Assembly (NCBI GenBank): GCA_963920705.1
Contig: OY987236.1
Coordinates: 7,426,190-7,490,189 of the forward strand
Direction of reading: 5' to 3'
DNA length: 64,000 nt
DNA from: Odiellus spinosus
Lineage: Eukaryota > Arthropoda > Arachnida > Opiliones > Phalangiidae
Below, one piece after another: positions 21,936 to 33,925 of this stretch (position 1 is its first letter; the number at the start of each line of letters is the position of its first letter). The position numbers and the translations under genes are program-made. The notes below the pieces were generated by a model. The model worked only from the letters and a program-made list of their open reading frames with translations, was not told where the DNA came from and did not search any database.

Positions 21936-22932
21936 AAAATTATAATTTCAGAAAATTAAATTTCAGAAAATTTTCAAAATTAAACACACAAAAAGATATT
22001 CAGTTTAATTCAAATATCGAAGGTTTATGTTTAAATTTAATTGATTATATACTAATTAAAACCTAAAATAAGAATTATTTATGCTTAATTCAGGGCTCCC
22101 ACCAGGTCCCTAAAATACCTAAAACCCCCTACTTTTTTTTGAGGTCCCTAAACCACCATAAAACTGTGATTTGGTCCCTAAATCACCATAAAATCGTGAT
22201 TTTGGTCTCTAAATCACCAGATTTTTAGTAAATTTGGTTAAAAGTACCGTCGTCCTATAATATTGAACCCAATTTTTATGCTAAGTCGAAAAACTGACAG
22301 CGAGAAAAACTAAGTCAGTATGATATAATGTCACGAAAAAATGTGATAAAATTAAAGTCAGATTTGCTAAAATGCTTTTACAAAAAAACCTACTTTAAAA
22401 AACATTTTGTGAAAATTAAAGATCTAATTTCTTCTTAAATCGGTTCCTATTTGCTCCCTATTTTAAAAATTTTGGTTCCTATTTCACCCTATTTCTAGCC
22501 TGAAAAATCCCCTATTTCCCTATTTTTTTTTTAAGATTTTGGTGGGAGCCCTGTTAATTTTAATCTGAATCAAAATTTTAATAAAATAATATCAAAATTA
22601 TAATTTGGGTAAATTGAATTTCAGAATAATTTCAAAATATCAAAAAATCTAAAGTTTAATTCAAATATCGAAGGTTTAGGTTTAAATTTAATCGATTATA
22701 TAATAATTGAAACCTAAAATAAGAGATTTATGCTTAATTTTAATCTGAATCAAATTTTAATAAAAAATATCAAAATTATAATTTGGGAAAATTGAATTTA
22801 GGAATATTTTCAAAATTAAACACACAAAATCTAAAGTTTAATTCAAATATGGAAGGTTTAGGTTTAAATTTAATCGATTATATACTAATTAAATCTTAAA
22901 ATAAAACTAATTTATACTTAATTTTAATCTAA
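21936..22932 (+). repeat. Three tandem copies of a roughly 180-bp repeat, one split by a transposon
   Basis: Copies at 21936-22090 plus 22560-22592, 22593-22768 and 22769-22932 share AAAATTATAATTT, TTTAATTCAAATATCGAAGG and TTTAATCGATTATATA. The first copy is interrupted by the element at 22091-22553. Confidence 0.88.
22091..22553. mobile_element. 463-bp DNA transposon, CAGGGCTCCCACCA inverted ends
   Basis: Starts CAGGGCTCCCACCA and ends TGGTGGGAGCCCTG, a perfect 14-bp inverted repeat. It is flanked by TTAATT at 22085-22090 and 22554-22559. The uninterrupted neighbour copy of the host repeat has a single TTAATT, which confirms the insertion site and a 6-bp duplication. The interior has two to three direct repeats of GGTCCCTAAATCACCATAAA and no coding capacity. 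The CAGGG ends recall hAT elements, but hAT duplications are usually 8 bp, so the superfamily is open. Confidence 0.92.
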
Positions 22933-23699
22933 ACATTTAAACAAATCTGTAAGAAACAAATAAGGTTTCAGAAAAGCACTACACTAATATTCAAATTATG
23001 TTATATTTTTTTATCGACAATTATAATTGGAACAAGGATGAACTTAAATATTTTTTTAAACAGGAAAAAAATTAGTACAATTAAGTCTTCACCCTTCCTT
23101 TAAAACCTCCACCCCTTTAAACGTGCTTTTTTTTTCAATCCCTTGTCTCTGTAAAATTCAGTTTTAATTTATTCAGCGTAGGTATTTTTTTCTGCGGCTA
23201 CACATTTTTATCAACTGTAGTTTGCATTAGTAGTTAATCTTAAAGCGGATTAATACAAAAAGTTAATCCTGGTTGAAATACAAATAGTGTTGACATAAAC
23301 ATCTCTGACGAAAGGGAGTTATATTTTCTTTGAAATTTATGCCTTCGAGATCTTTCTAAAGGTCGTTAAAATGAAAATAAGCATCTTTGTGAAGATTTTT
23401 AGGCTTAGCGCTCAGAGAGATGGAGACTATATTTTTTTATTTTTCTTATTTCATTTTTCCAGCTTGTGATTTAACGCGCGTGACTACGTTAAATATTTAA
23501 ATAATATTTTCACTGAAGGGTATTTATTATTTTAATTTCTCGGAGAGGAATTATAGAAGAGAGAAGAGGATGGTTTGCTTTGTAGAATTGTTTATATATA
23601 AATTAGAATTAAGCTTAGTATTTTGAAGGTTCTTAATAAATACCAATACAATGTGATGTAATATATAAATTATTATATAAATGTCGCTAGGTTAAGGAA

Positions 23700-24023
23700 A
23701 ACTTAATTCTGATGAAATTATTTTTAAAATTATTGTGAATTGATATTTTAAATTTATTGCAGTCTGGACTCGTGTAAAGTGCTCTTGCTGCTAAATATTT
23801 GCAGGGTTAAGATTGGATTAATAATTATAAAATCTTAATTTTTAAAGGGATACTAAACCCTTGAATCTGATGAAATTATTTTTAAAATTATTCTGAATTG
23901 GTATTTTAAATTTAATAGTCTGGACTCGTAAGGTGCTCTTGCTGTGTTCAATAACTAAATATTTGCAGGATTATGATTGGATTAATAATCATAAAATCTT
24001 AATTTTTAAAGGGATACTAAACT
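23700..24023 (+). repeat. 158-bp direct duplication
   Basis: Two copies start at TCTGATGAAATTATTTTTAA (23708 and 23866). Each ends in AATTTTTAAAGGGATACTAA. They differ by small indels. Confidence 0.88.
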
Positions 24024-24422
24024 CTTTAATTTAAAACCTAGTACCCTTTAAAAAATATTATATTAGACACTTTAATGTTTAAATTAATTACTAGTATTTA
24101 AAATATATATATTATTCAACAATTCATTTAAGAAAATTCTATGATTATACTTAATTTACAATTTAATTATATCATTATTATAAAAAACATTTATATTTAC
24201 CGGAAACTACTTCAAGAAAATTTAAATTAAAATTTTTTTTAATATATAATTAAACTGTACCAACCAATATATTAATTTAAGTTAAACTTAATATATAAAT
24301 TTATTAATCGCAATTAAACCTAACCGGTAAATTTAATGTTAATTAACATATAACTCGTTTTAAAATTAATTTATAATTTTATAACATTGTTATTTTATTT
24401 ATTTATTTATTTTTTTTTTTAG

Positions 24423-24714
24423 CACGAGGTTTTGGCCGCATCGGAGAAAGTAGTTTTACGTTTGGAGGTGTTGGGTCAATGGATCACTGACCAAGTTGAT
24501 TGGACGCACGGTCTCTTGGCCCCAGTGGTCGAACCGGAACCGTCGCCGGACTCCAAAACTTCGATTCCCGGGGGCTATACTCAAAATGGATTGGTCACAA
24601 ATGGCTCCTCTAATCCGGAAAGCAATCACAAACATCACAACGGAATTTCAAACAACCCTAAAGCGGAACTACAAATTTCCAAAAAGGATGTCGAAGAAAA
24701 GCTTAAACAAATGG
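24423..24714 (+). CDS. ARID5: ARID5B-like protein, second coding exon
   Basis: 97 codons plus one base, after a poly-T tract and TTTTTTTTTTAG. It reads HEVLAASEKVVLRLEVLGQWI, matching the vertebrate segment that follows HGE (acidic turn, A/V-SEKVxxxLExL, W). Phase 0 with the first exon. The rest is a low-complexity spacer rich in Asn, Ser and Pro, then a charged helix ISKKDVEEKLKQMG. The donor is G|GTGAGC, phase 1. The frame stays open for about 200 bases past the donor, which is read-through of AT-rich intron. The ARID domain exons are not in the window. Confidence 0.9.
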
Positions 24715-25003
24715 GTGAGCTAATTAATTTACGTAAAATCCTTTTTTTTTATTTATGCGTGTTTTGGCATTCATTGTTTAAAGTGATAGTGTATGCTAAC
24801 CATTTATTTTTATTCCGGGCTGATACTAAGTTACTATTTCAACTAAAAGTTACTTTGAAAAAGGTTACTAAAAGTTACAATTATTGTAATTTGCTTACTA
24901 AAGGTTACTATATTCATAATTAGGCAAGTTAACTAAAATTTTCGTGGATTTCAAAAATATATTTTCTATCATAAGTTGTTTCCCGATACCACGTACATTT
25001 AAT

Positions 25004-25560
25004 AACTTCCTAAGCATAAACCGATTGCACCATTAGAAAGTGCACATTACGTATATTATTTTAAGATCGTAAAATTATGTTTCGCCACTCGAAAAAGGTG
25101 TTTCGCCACTCGATAGAAATCGAGCAAAAGTCCAAAAATGAGCCCTATATTAAATTTCAAATGACCGTAACTTTTCTCCGCGACCTCCTAGGAATAAACC
25201 AATTGCATAATTAGAAAATAGACATTCCGTGTATTATTTTAAGATCATCAAATTATGTTTCGCCACTCAAAAAAGGTGTTTCGCCACTCGATATAAATCG
25301 AGCAAAAGTCCAAAAATGAGCCCTATATTAAAATGCAAAAGGCCGTAACTTTTCTCCACGACCTCCTAAGAGTAAACCGATTACACCATTAGAAAGTGCA
25401 CATTACGTATATTATTTTAAGGTCATAAAATTATGTTTCGCCACTCAAAAAAGATGTTTCGCCACTCGATAGAAATCGAGGAAAAAGTCCAAAAATGAGC
25501 CCTATATTAAAATGTAAATGTCCGTAACCTTTCTCTGCGACCTCCTAGCTAGGTGTACAC
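25004..25560 (+). repeat. 179-bp tandem repeat, three copies
   Basis: Copies start near 25004, 25182 and 25361 with CCTAAGCATAAACCGATTGC or variants, plus a partial fourth at about 25540. Each contains a doubled TTTCGCCACTCGA motif and GTCCAAAAATGAGCCCTATA. Confidence 0.92.
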
Positions 25561-25939
25561 CGATTTAACGCTTTATTACTTAGAACTCAAGAATAATAGA
25601 GATAATGATTCTAATATTTTAAAATAATTATTTAACATCCAAACCATCTTTAACGAATAGGGTGAACTATTCCTTTGAATTATTTTTTAATTCTCTTTTG
25701 GTGTCATAAGTAAACATCGTAATTTATTATATTCAATGTCAAAATGAGAATACGGCGGGTATAAAGCTAGGCTACCCTTGCATTCTTCTATATTTATTTC
25801 TAGGAGGTGTTAAGAACGCCTATTATTCGCTCTGACATCTTAATCTGACTTATATCCGATGATGGTAGAAGGTTAAATGTTTATAAAGAGAAAGTGACAG
25901 AATATAAAACATTTTAATACGTTTATTGTAGTTAATTTG

Positions 25940-27454
25940 AATATCGCGGGGATTTTGAGTCGATTATCGCGGGGATTTTGAGTCGATTATCGCGGAGATT
26001 TTGAGTCGATTATCGCTGGGATTTTGAGTCGATTATCGCTGGGATTTTGAGTCGATTATCGCTGGGATTTTGAGTCGATTATCGCTGGGATTTTGAGTCG
26101 ATTATCGCTGGGATTTTGAGTCGATTATCGCTGGGATTTTGAGTCGATTTTCGCGCGGATTTTGAGTCGATTTTCGCGCGGATTTTGAGTCGATTATCGC
26201 GTGGGATTTTGAGTCGATTATCGCGTGGGATTTTGAGTCGATTATCGCGTGGGATTTTGAGTCGATTATCGCGTGGGATTTTGAGTCGATTATCGCGGGG
26301 ATTTTGAGTCGATTATCGCGGGGATTTTGAGTCGATTATCGCGGGGATTTTGAGTCGATTATCGCGGGGATTTTGAGTCGATTATCGCGGGGATTTTGAG
26401 TCGATTATCGCGGGGATTTTGAGTCGATTATCGCGGGGATTTTGAGTCGATTATCGCGGGGATTTTGAGTCGATTATCGCGGTGATTTTGAGTCGATTAT
26501 CGCGCGGATTTTGAGTCGATTATCGCGCGGATTTTGAGTCGATTATCGCGCGAATTTTGAGTCGATTATCGCGCGAATTTTGAGTCGATTATCGCGCGAA
26601 TTTTGAGTCGATTATCGCGCGAATTTTGAGTCGATTATCGCGCGAATTTTGAGTCGATTATCGCGCGAATTTTGAGTCGATTATCGCGCGAATTTTGAGT
26701 CGATTATCGCGCGAATTTTGAGTCGATTATCGCGCGAATTTTGAGTCGATTATCGCGCGAATTTTGAGTCGATTATCGCGCGAATTTTGAGTCGATTATC
26801 GCGCGAATTTTGAGTCGATTATCGCGCGAATTTTGAGTCGATTATCGCGCGAATTTTGAGTCGATTATCGCGCGAATTTTGAGTCGATTATCGCGCGAAT
26901 TTTGAGTCGATTATCGCGCGAATTTTGAGTCGATTATCGCGCGAATTTTGAGTCGATTATCGCGCGAATTTTGAGTCGATTATCGCGCGAATTTTGAGTC
27001 GATTATCGCGCGAATTTTGAGTCGATTATCGCGCGAATTTTGAGTCGATTATCGCGCGAATTTTGAGTCGATTATCGCGCGAATTTTGAGTCGATTATCG
27101 CGCGAATTTTGAGTCGATTATCGCGCGAATTTTGAGTCGATTATCGCGCGAATTTTGAGTCGATTATCGCGCGAATTTTGAGTCGATTATCGCGCGAATT
27201 TTGAGTCGATTATCGCGCGAATTTTGAGTCGATTATCGCGCGAATTTTGAGTCGATTATCGCGCGAATTTTGAGTCGATTATCGCGCGAATTTTGAGTCG
27301 ATTATCGCGCGAATTTTGAGTCGATTATCGCGCGAATTTTGAGTCGATTATCGCGCGAATTTTGAGTCGATTATCGCGCGAATTTTGAGTCGATTATCGC
27401 GCGAATTTTGAGTCGATTATCGCGCGAATTTTGAGTCGATTATCGCGCGAATTT
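25940..27454 (+). repeat. CpG-rich 23-bp minisatellite, about 66 copies
   Basis: A 1.5-kb array of the unit with core TCGCGCGAATTTTGAGTCGA plus TTA. Variant blocks follow each other: GCGGGGAT, GCTGGGAT, GCGCGGAT, a 24-bp GCGTGGGAT, GCGGGGAT again, then about 40 nearly identical GCGCGAAT units. Each of these last units has four CpGs and an 8-bp palindrome TCGCGCGA, very unlike the flanks. Confidence 0.97.
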
Positions 27455-28555
27455 AAAAAAATACAGTTGTGACTCTCGTAGCTAAATTGCGAGATCTATC
27501 CTATTGTCTTTATTTTGAAATATTTAATTTATAATATTACACTACATCCTTTATCGGTACTGATAGTATAGGGTTACGACAATAATGAAGTTTAAAAAAC
27601 ACCGGATGTGGGTTAAGTTAACAGCTGGTGTTATAGAAAATTGTTTAGACTTATTATATAGGGTGGGTCCTTCGATATAAACAGGGCTAACAACCTCACA
27701 TTCGTTCACAATTTTCACTAAAAGTCACTACTTTTCCCGTGACTAAACGGCTCGCCCTAAACAAAGTGACATTTAGACTCTAAATCGACTTATTTTCCTA
27801 TAAATTTCAAAGTTTATAAGTTTCTTATCAGTTATAAAATATTCTGGGAAGGAGTCTAGGCATGCTATTGGTGTTTAGTATCCCTTTAAATATAATAATT
27901 AATATCTCTGAGGTAAATTTACTGATACTGACTTTATAATTGAAGGTGCTTGTAAATACAACTTATTCAAAGATAATTGAAATTCGTGTTTTTGTAAAAA
28001 TGTCCCGCTCCTTCTTCATATATATTTAAATCTATTAAACCTAAGAATACGTGATCAATATCTTTCACTTTTTTTATTCAAACCGGTCTTGGAAATTTGG
28101 TAGTCATGGTAACACAAGAGAGTGGAAAAGGGGATTATTTTTTATTATAATACTTTAATATCATTCAAAGAGTAAGCTTACTCGACTAGAAAATATTCAG
28201 ACGGAAACCGAATTTATTTTTTTTAAATAACAATTAACTTTTTAAACCTTGGATTGGGGGTGGAGAAAAAGGTTTAATTAATTTTATTTCCCATTCCTTC
28301 TTATGATTGGTTAGTCTTTACTGGTATTTTTCCGCATTTTTGTATCAAGATATAAAATTTGTTTTTTATATTTTTTTTAGTATTTGGAAATTGTCTTTTT
28401 ACTACTTTTTTGATGAAGTTTTGGGGAAGTCTTTTGTTATGGGATTAAATTTCATTTGAGTAGTGGTTTTGGGTTTTACGAAAGTTTGAGCAAAATTTTA
28501 TTTAAAAGTTTAGTAGATTATTAAGTTTAATAGTTTTAACAGTACGGGAAATGTA

Positions 28556-28873
28556 AACAGGGCTCTTACGCGGCATGGAAAGCCTGTAAAGGTCAAGGAA
28601 TTTGAAAATTAGCCCATATGGTCAGAGAAATTAAATATTAAATGTCAAGGAACTGTTTATGATTGGTTGACCATAATTATTATAAACTGAGATTATTTTG
28701 CCTCAAGATTAAAATGTTTTCTGATATTCTGAGTAAACTATCAACACTAATTTGATAAACTATCTCAAATAATAGTGAGAATTGCCAACAGCTCTCCCAT
28801 AAGAATAAATTTATAAAAAAATATTCAAATTGGTCTGGGAAATTATTAAAAACAATCAGGGAAAACCTTGTAA
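28556..28873 (+). repeat. Dispersed repeat with GTCAAGGAA / TCAGGGAAA words
   Basis: Contains AAAGGTCAAGGAATTTGAAA, GTCAAGGAACTG and AATCAGGGAAAACC. Similar word clusters occur at 51601-51640, 59262-59480 and 62470-62720. Too diverged to set edges. Confidence 0.45.
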
Positions 28874-31800
28874 ATTAACTTTATGTAGAAGTAGTTCCTT
28901 CTTAGACTGTCCGATTCCAATGACGTAATTTGTGAAAACCAAATCCGTATTTTGGATAATTTCAATTAATTTGATGAAATTCCTCTTTAAAATTGTTAAG
29001 GGATTTTTGAAAGACTCATCAATTAGGCTTTAATTAAATTTAAATTCGCGAGAATCCTGTTGAAAAGTGGGGAACAAAGAATGGGGGATGATTCGGGCTT
29101 TTGATATCCACAAAATAGTTTTCCGTGAAAAGGAGCCTATAGTCGGAGACAGTTTTCAGAGTTTAGAATCTGAAAAGGTTAGCATACTCTCTTTTATCTT
29201 TAAGCTTTGGTTTCTTAGAGATAAAAAAGGGACTTAGCTTTGTACGTGCTGTTAAATCGAGACTAATTCGCTGCATATTCTGGGAAATTTGGTGTTTCCC
29301 TTAGCAACGCCTGACTTGTGGTCTTTCTTACTCTTTTATATATGCTCAAGGGGTTATAAATTGATAGTATATGCCGTTTTTTTCCAAGAAATTACTTTTT
29401 ATTTATTTTGTTTTGCCATGAATTGAAAAGGAAATTTATTCATTTTTATATTTACGTTATCGTTTGCGATTGAATTTAATCACAGGTTGTACCGTATTGA
29501 ATTTGAATTACTGGTACGAAGAATTTATACCAGGCTTTTAGGAATGGCCCGGTTTATTTCACATGTAATTGAAGATATGAACAGGGTGTGGTTAAACTAA
29601 AGTCCCTTTTTTTTTCAGTATCTTAGTAATTTTTTCCTAATTGATTTAACGAGCTTTAAATGTTTTAAAGTTTGATAATTTTAGTTTTTTATTAATTCCA
29701 CAATGGATTAATTATTCTTAGAAACTGTAATAAATTCCTTTACCTATTTAATTAGTTACCATTCCTGCAGTATTTCGAACTTAAATTTGGGCGTTTTTTT
29801 TATTTATACCAGTAAATACCGTTGGAATGCATTAAAAGAACCAGATTATTTGATTTTAAATGATTCAGGATTGAAAAAATATCAAATACTGTTCATATCA
29901 CTGGTAAATAGCGGTAAATAACAGTCAAAAGTGATAAATGATATTAGAAAAAAGTCCCAACCTATTAAATTAAGATTTCATAATATTTATAGTTATCATT
30001 AAAACTATTTATTATGAATTCAAAACAATGGAGAAAAAAAAAATTGCTCGAATATTTTAGGTGACAATTTAGTCAAATCAAAAATTAATTAAAGCTAACA
30101 AAGTCTCTGCCCTTAGAAAACTCTTTGTTAAAGTCACGTGGTAAAGGCAACCAATTAAAAATCTATTTCGAAGAACTAATCATTCCCCGGGAATATCTCG
30201 AGTCTGAATTCTCACAGTTTAGCGTAGGCGGAGCGAGGAAAAATTATCTCTCTTCTCTTTACTTTCTCTTCTCTATACTTTCTGATTCTTTAATTTATTT
30301 ATAGTCAAATTTGTACCAAATTTTCAAATAACGACCTTATAAATATCCAAACCATTTGTTATTTACTGGTACGCTCGTAATGACCATGTTCTTTTATATT
30401 AATGTATTTTGATGCGTAGTTAGTCTGACATATTAATATGACATTTCAATTTCATTATAATTCTTATATTATATTTTTTTTCTATGAAAATGTCCTAGTA
30501 TTTGAGAGGTGGAGATAAACAGCTGGTGTCTATGGGCAAGTAGAATATAAACAAACTGACATTCTTTCCTGTAAAACCCTCAATTCCCTAGCTCAAACTC
30601 TCGTATAGATATAGTCAGCCTGAACTTTCAATACATTACAAAGCTAGTTTTCGTCTATCTTCGTGTTTTCCATCTCATTACAAAAATAAATCTTACGTTT
30701 TTACGTATTGAAATTTAAAACCGATCCATACTGTTCTAAGAGTCAAATGCAATTTACAGAATCTACTTTATCTCTTACTTAGAATTAATATAGCGTATTA
30801 ATGCGCTTTATCCATGTTTATACTTCGAAAACTAAACTTGGAATAAACTATATAGATTCTCTCTCTTAGTCTCAATCGATAAATCTATTTCCAGCCCTGT
30901 TTTTCCATTGGCCTCCCTAGGGGACCCCTTCTCCCCTTATGGTCAGTTGCAGTTAGAGAATGCGATAGATACAAGCATATGTACTCTTTTTATTTCTAAT
31001 AAATTACCATAGGTCTTATATCTTTACACGTAGTGCAAAATAAAATGTGTTTCGTGTTTATGGAATTTCAAGTCTAAACCAGTCAAAGTTTGCTTAGAAA
31101 TATATGTTTAATTATATTTATGTTATTTAATTTAATACGGATATATATTAGGCTGTGTTGAAAACTTAAATTGAACCAGACTAAATAGTAAATTTCACCT
31201 TTATTTGGCAGCGAAAGTAAAGCTGAGAGCCTTCTTATTCTAGTATTAAACAAAATATAGGGATTATGGGTAGCCTTAGTATATGTTGTATTTTTAGTTC
31301 GTATGTAACCTAATCTTCTTATATAATACGATAATTTCGCGCCAAAACTCTAATGATAGGACGAACGAAACCCCCGAGTAAGAAAATTTGTTACGAAATG
31401 CAAAAAAGCAACCCTAAATTATTGTTATTGTTATTATTTAGATTTTATGTCTAAATATAGTTATGAATGTAAATGATGTTATTGTCTGGAATTATTCATA
31501 ATGAGGTCATGTTGATTCATTCAGTATTTTAAATTGATATCCTACATTCATACTCATTGATATCAAGAGTGGTTTCCAACTCAATAAAATTACATCGTGG
31601 GATTTAAAATAGCTTTTGAAAACTCTTCGAATGGAGGTAGAAAAATATTGATTTATTCAGAGACCATTTCTATTCGAAGACGAATAATTTCTTGCGTTCT
31701 TTAAATTCAAAATGATTTTATTTAGAATTATTTAAATTTTATTTAAATATATTTTAGAAAAGTACAATTTTCGCTGCGATTTTTTTATTATGTTTAAATT

Positions 31801-33809
31801 ATTCTTAATTATGTTTTAAAAGTAATTAAAATTAGTACGTGATAATTTGCATAACATATATTTAATTAGGCTTGATCGTATGGCCAACAATAAATTATTT
31901 GAATATATTTTTGATGTCACCCAATATATTTCACGCTCATTTTCTAAGTAAAAATCATAATTTCCTCTTATTCTTATCAATTAAAATAATTATTCTATTA
32001 TTAATTAAATTCCATTCGCTTCGCTTTAGAAAATTAAATTTGATTGAAACCACAGCTGTTTTACTTCGGTTAAAGCTAATTTAACTCACGAAACTAACCA
32101 TATTTAACTTAAAACACTTGTTAAACATCGTAAAAAAAAACGTTATAACCCTAAATCAAGCGCGTTGACGTCATTTTCAAATAGTGATATCATGAATATT
32201 AAAAATGACTATAGCTTAATAATCTTTCAATTCAAGTCTCAAATAAAAATATTTAAATTATTCATAAATAATCATTTAAATATTGTAATATATGACTTTA
32301 AATATATTTAATATTTATTATTATTATTATTACAAAAACGCGTCGTAATTCTTTAATTACGCAATAACGGTTGCATAATTGCCCAAAATATATTCTAGGT
32401 TGCTACGTGTGTTTCTGGAATCGACTGAATAATCATTCTAAAGGGGGGTTTGGTAGAAATATTGACTAAATGCGGGTGGTTTTACGCTCTTTATGTCTGA
32501 CCCCCCTAGATTCCCCGATTCCGATTGAATAATTGGTATTTTAAACAGAGCGTTTAAATAGACGGGCCCTTATTATTAAATACCTCTTGTTCATTTAACG
32601 TTATATTGGGAAAGGGGCCTATATATTTTATCAATTTCATTTTGAATTTAGAGCGCGTACGAACCTAGAATATCTCTTACATTTATGGTTTATTTACTAA
32701 GTTCTAAAGAGGGCTTAGCTTCACGCTCGCTAACAAAGTCAAGGTGGAATTTATTAAAGTTTGAATCAATCGGAAAAGTCAATGGGTGTGAAGTTAGGAT
32801 CAGATTCGTTTGGTTTTATGGATCATTATAGATGTAGGGGTTGTTTATATTATACGTTTAGATATTTCTAACTGCTGTTCGTGGAAAATGGTAGAGATAA
32901 AGAGAATTTTAATGAAAACATTGTGAGTTTGCCTTGGGTACAATTCTCTAACCTTAATTTTATTGCTTGATTCATTTTGTTAGAGTTTAGAGAGTGACAT
33001 GCCTTCGTACGTGATGAAAATTCAAATTGATTCCAAATTTACGGTTTAAAGAGAGGGAGAAATACAAGGGGGGGAGGTTAAATTTTCTTTACGTCAGATT
33101 TTCTGTATTTTATAGGATATACAAGTTGCAATACAGTTGGCCTTGGAATTTTATATATTTGTACTTATTTTCGTTTAAAACTTAATTCAGTAACAGAGGG
33201 GGAGAAAATTTTAAATTTTTTATTATTTCAGGGTTAATAACGCTTTACGTCTTTAAATTTTTATGATTATTTTGTTTCAAGGGAAACTAAAATGTATCTT
33301 AACGAATATTTCATTGAAATTCCGTATATCGTCCAAGGAAACATAATTTTAAATTTATAATTGAATCTATTCAATCATAAACCTGATAGGCACGAAATAA
33401 ATCGTAAAAAATATATTTTTTTATAAATTCTAGAATAACCATTAATCAAAATATTTCGTTTTTATTTTCCTTATCGCGGAATATTATTACGAAACTTGTA
33501 ATTTAAATTTATTTAAATTCTTTGGTAACACGATATAATATTTAAATATTAAAATTTTAATATTTTAAATTTCATTAAATATTTCTTTGATAATCTTTAA
33601 ATTTGTTCGTCAAGATATTTTTAAAATGATTTAGAAATAGCTTAAATTAATTAATCATTAATTTACATTTCACTCTCCCTTTAAAATTGTCAGTAAAAAA
33701 ATCATAGAATAATTGGTTTAAATATGATTAACAAGCTTGCGAAATTTTCAGCAAAATATAATAAAAATTAGCGGAAATAATTTGCGGATATCTTATCTAC
33801 ATTTAATTT

Positions 33810-33925
33810 CAACTTGAATTTGCAACGCGTACAAAGCTAGCCTCCAGTTTATCTTCATTATTTATTTCCTTAGAGATGAAAGTAGTTAAGATTTTATTCT
33901 CGTTACAAACTCAAGGTGACTAAGA
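33810..33925. repeat. Example of decayed palindromic ~100-bp repeat family
   Basis: The left half TTTGCAACGCGTACAAAGC pairs imperfectly with the right half ending CTCGTTACAAACTCAAGG. Related CGTACAAA..CTAG and CTAG..TTTGTACGTGCTG halves recur at least a dozen times in 20-64 kb. Confidence 0.5.

Larger units (their letters stand above)
9154..24422 (+). other. ARID5 intron 1 (15.3 kb)
   Basis: Bounded by GAG|GTAAGC and TTTTTTTTAG. It is very AT-rich and holds four minisatellites, fold-back elements and MITEs (listed separately). Stretches 9154-12845, 13240-14310, 15121-15890, 16871-17860, 18196-19060, 19985-20930 and 22933-23700 show no coding signal. Slightly GC-richer non-coding patches occur at 10600-10800, 12590-12660, 17400-17510 and 21460-21720 (C/T-rich). 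Confidence 0.8.
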
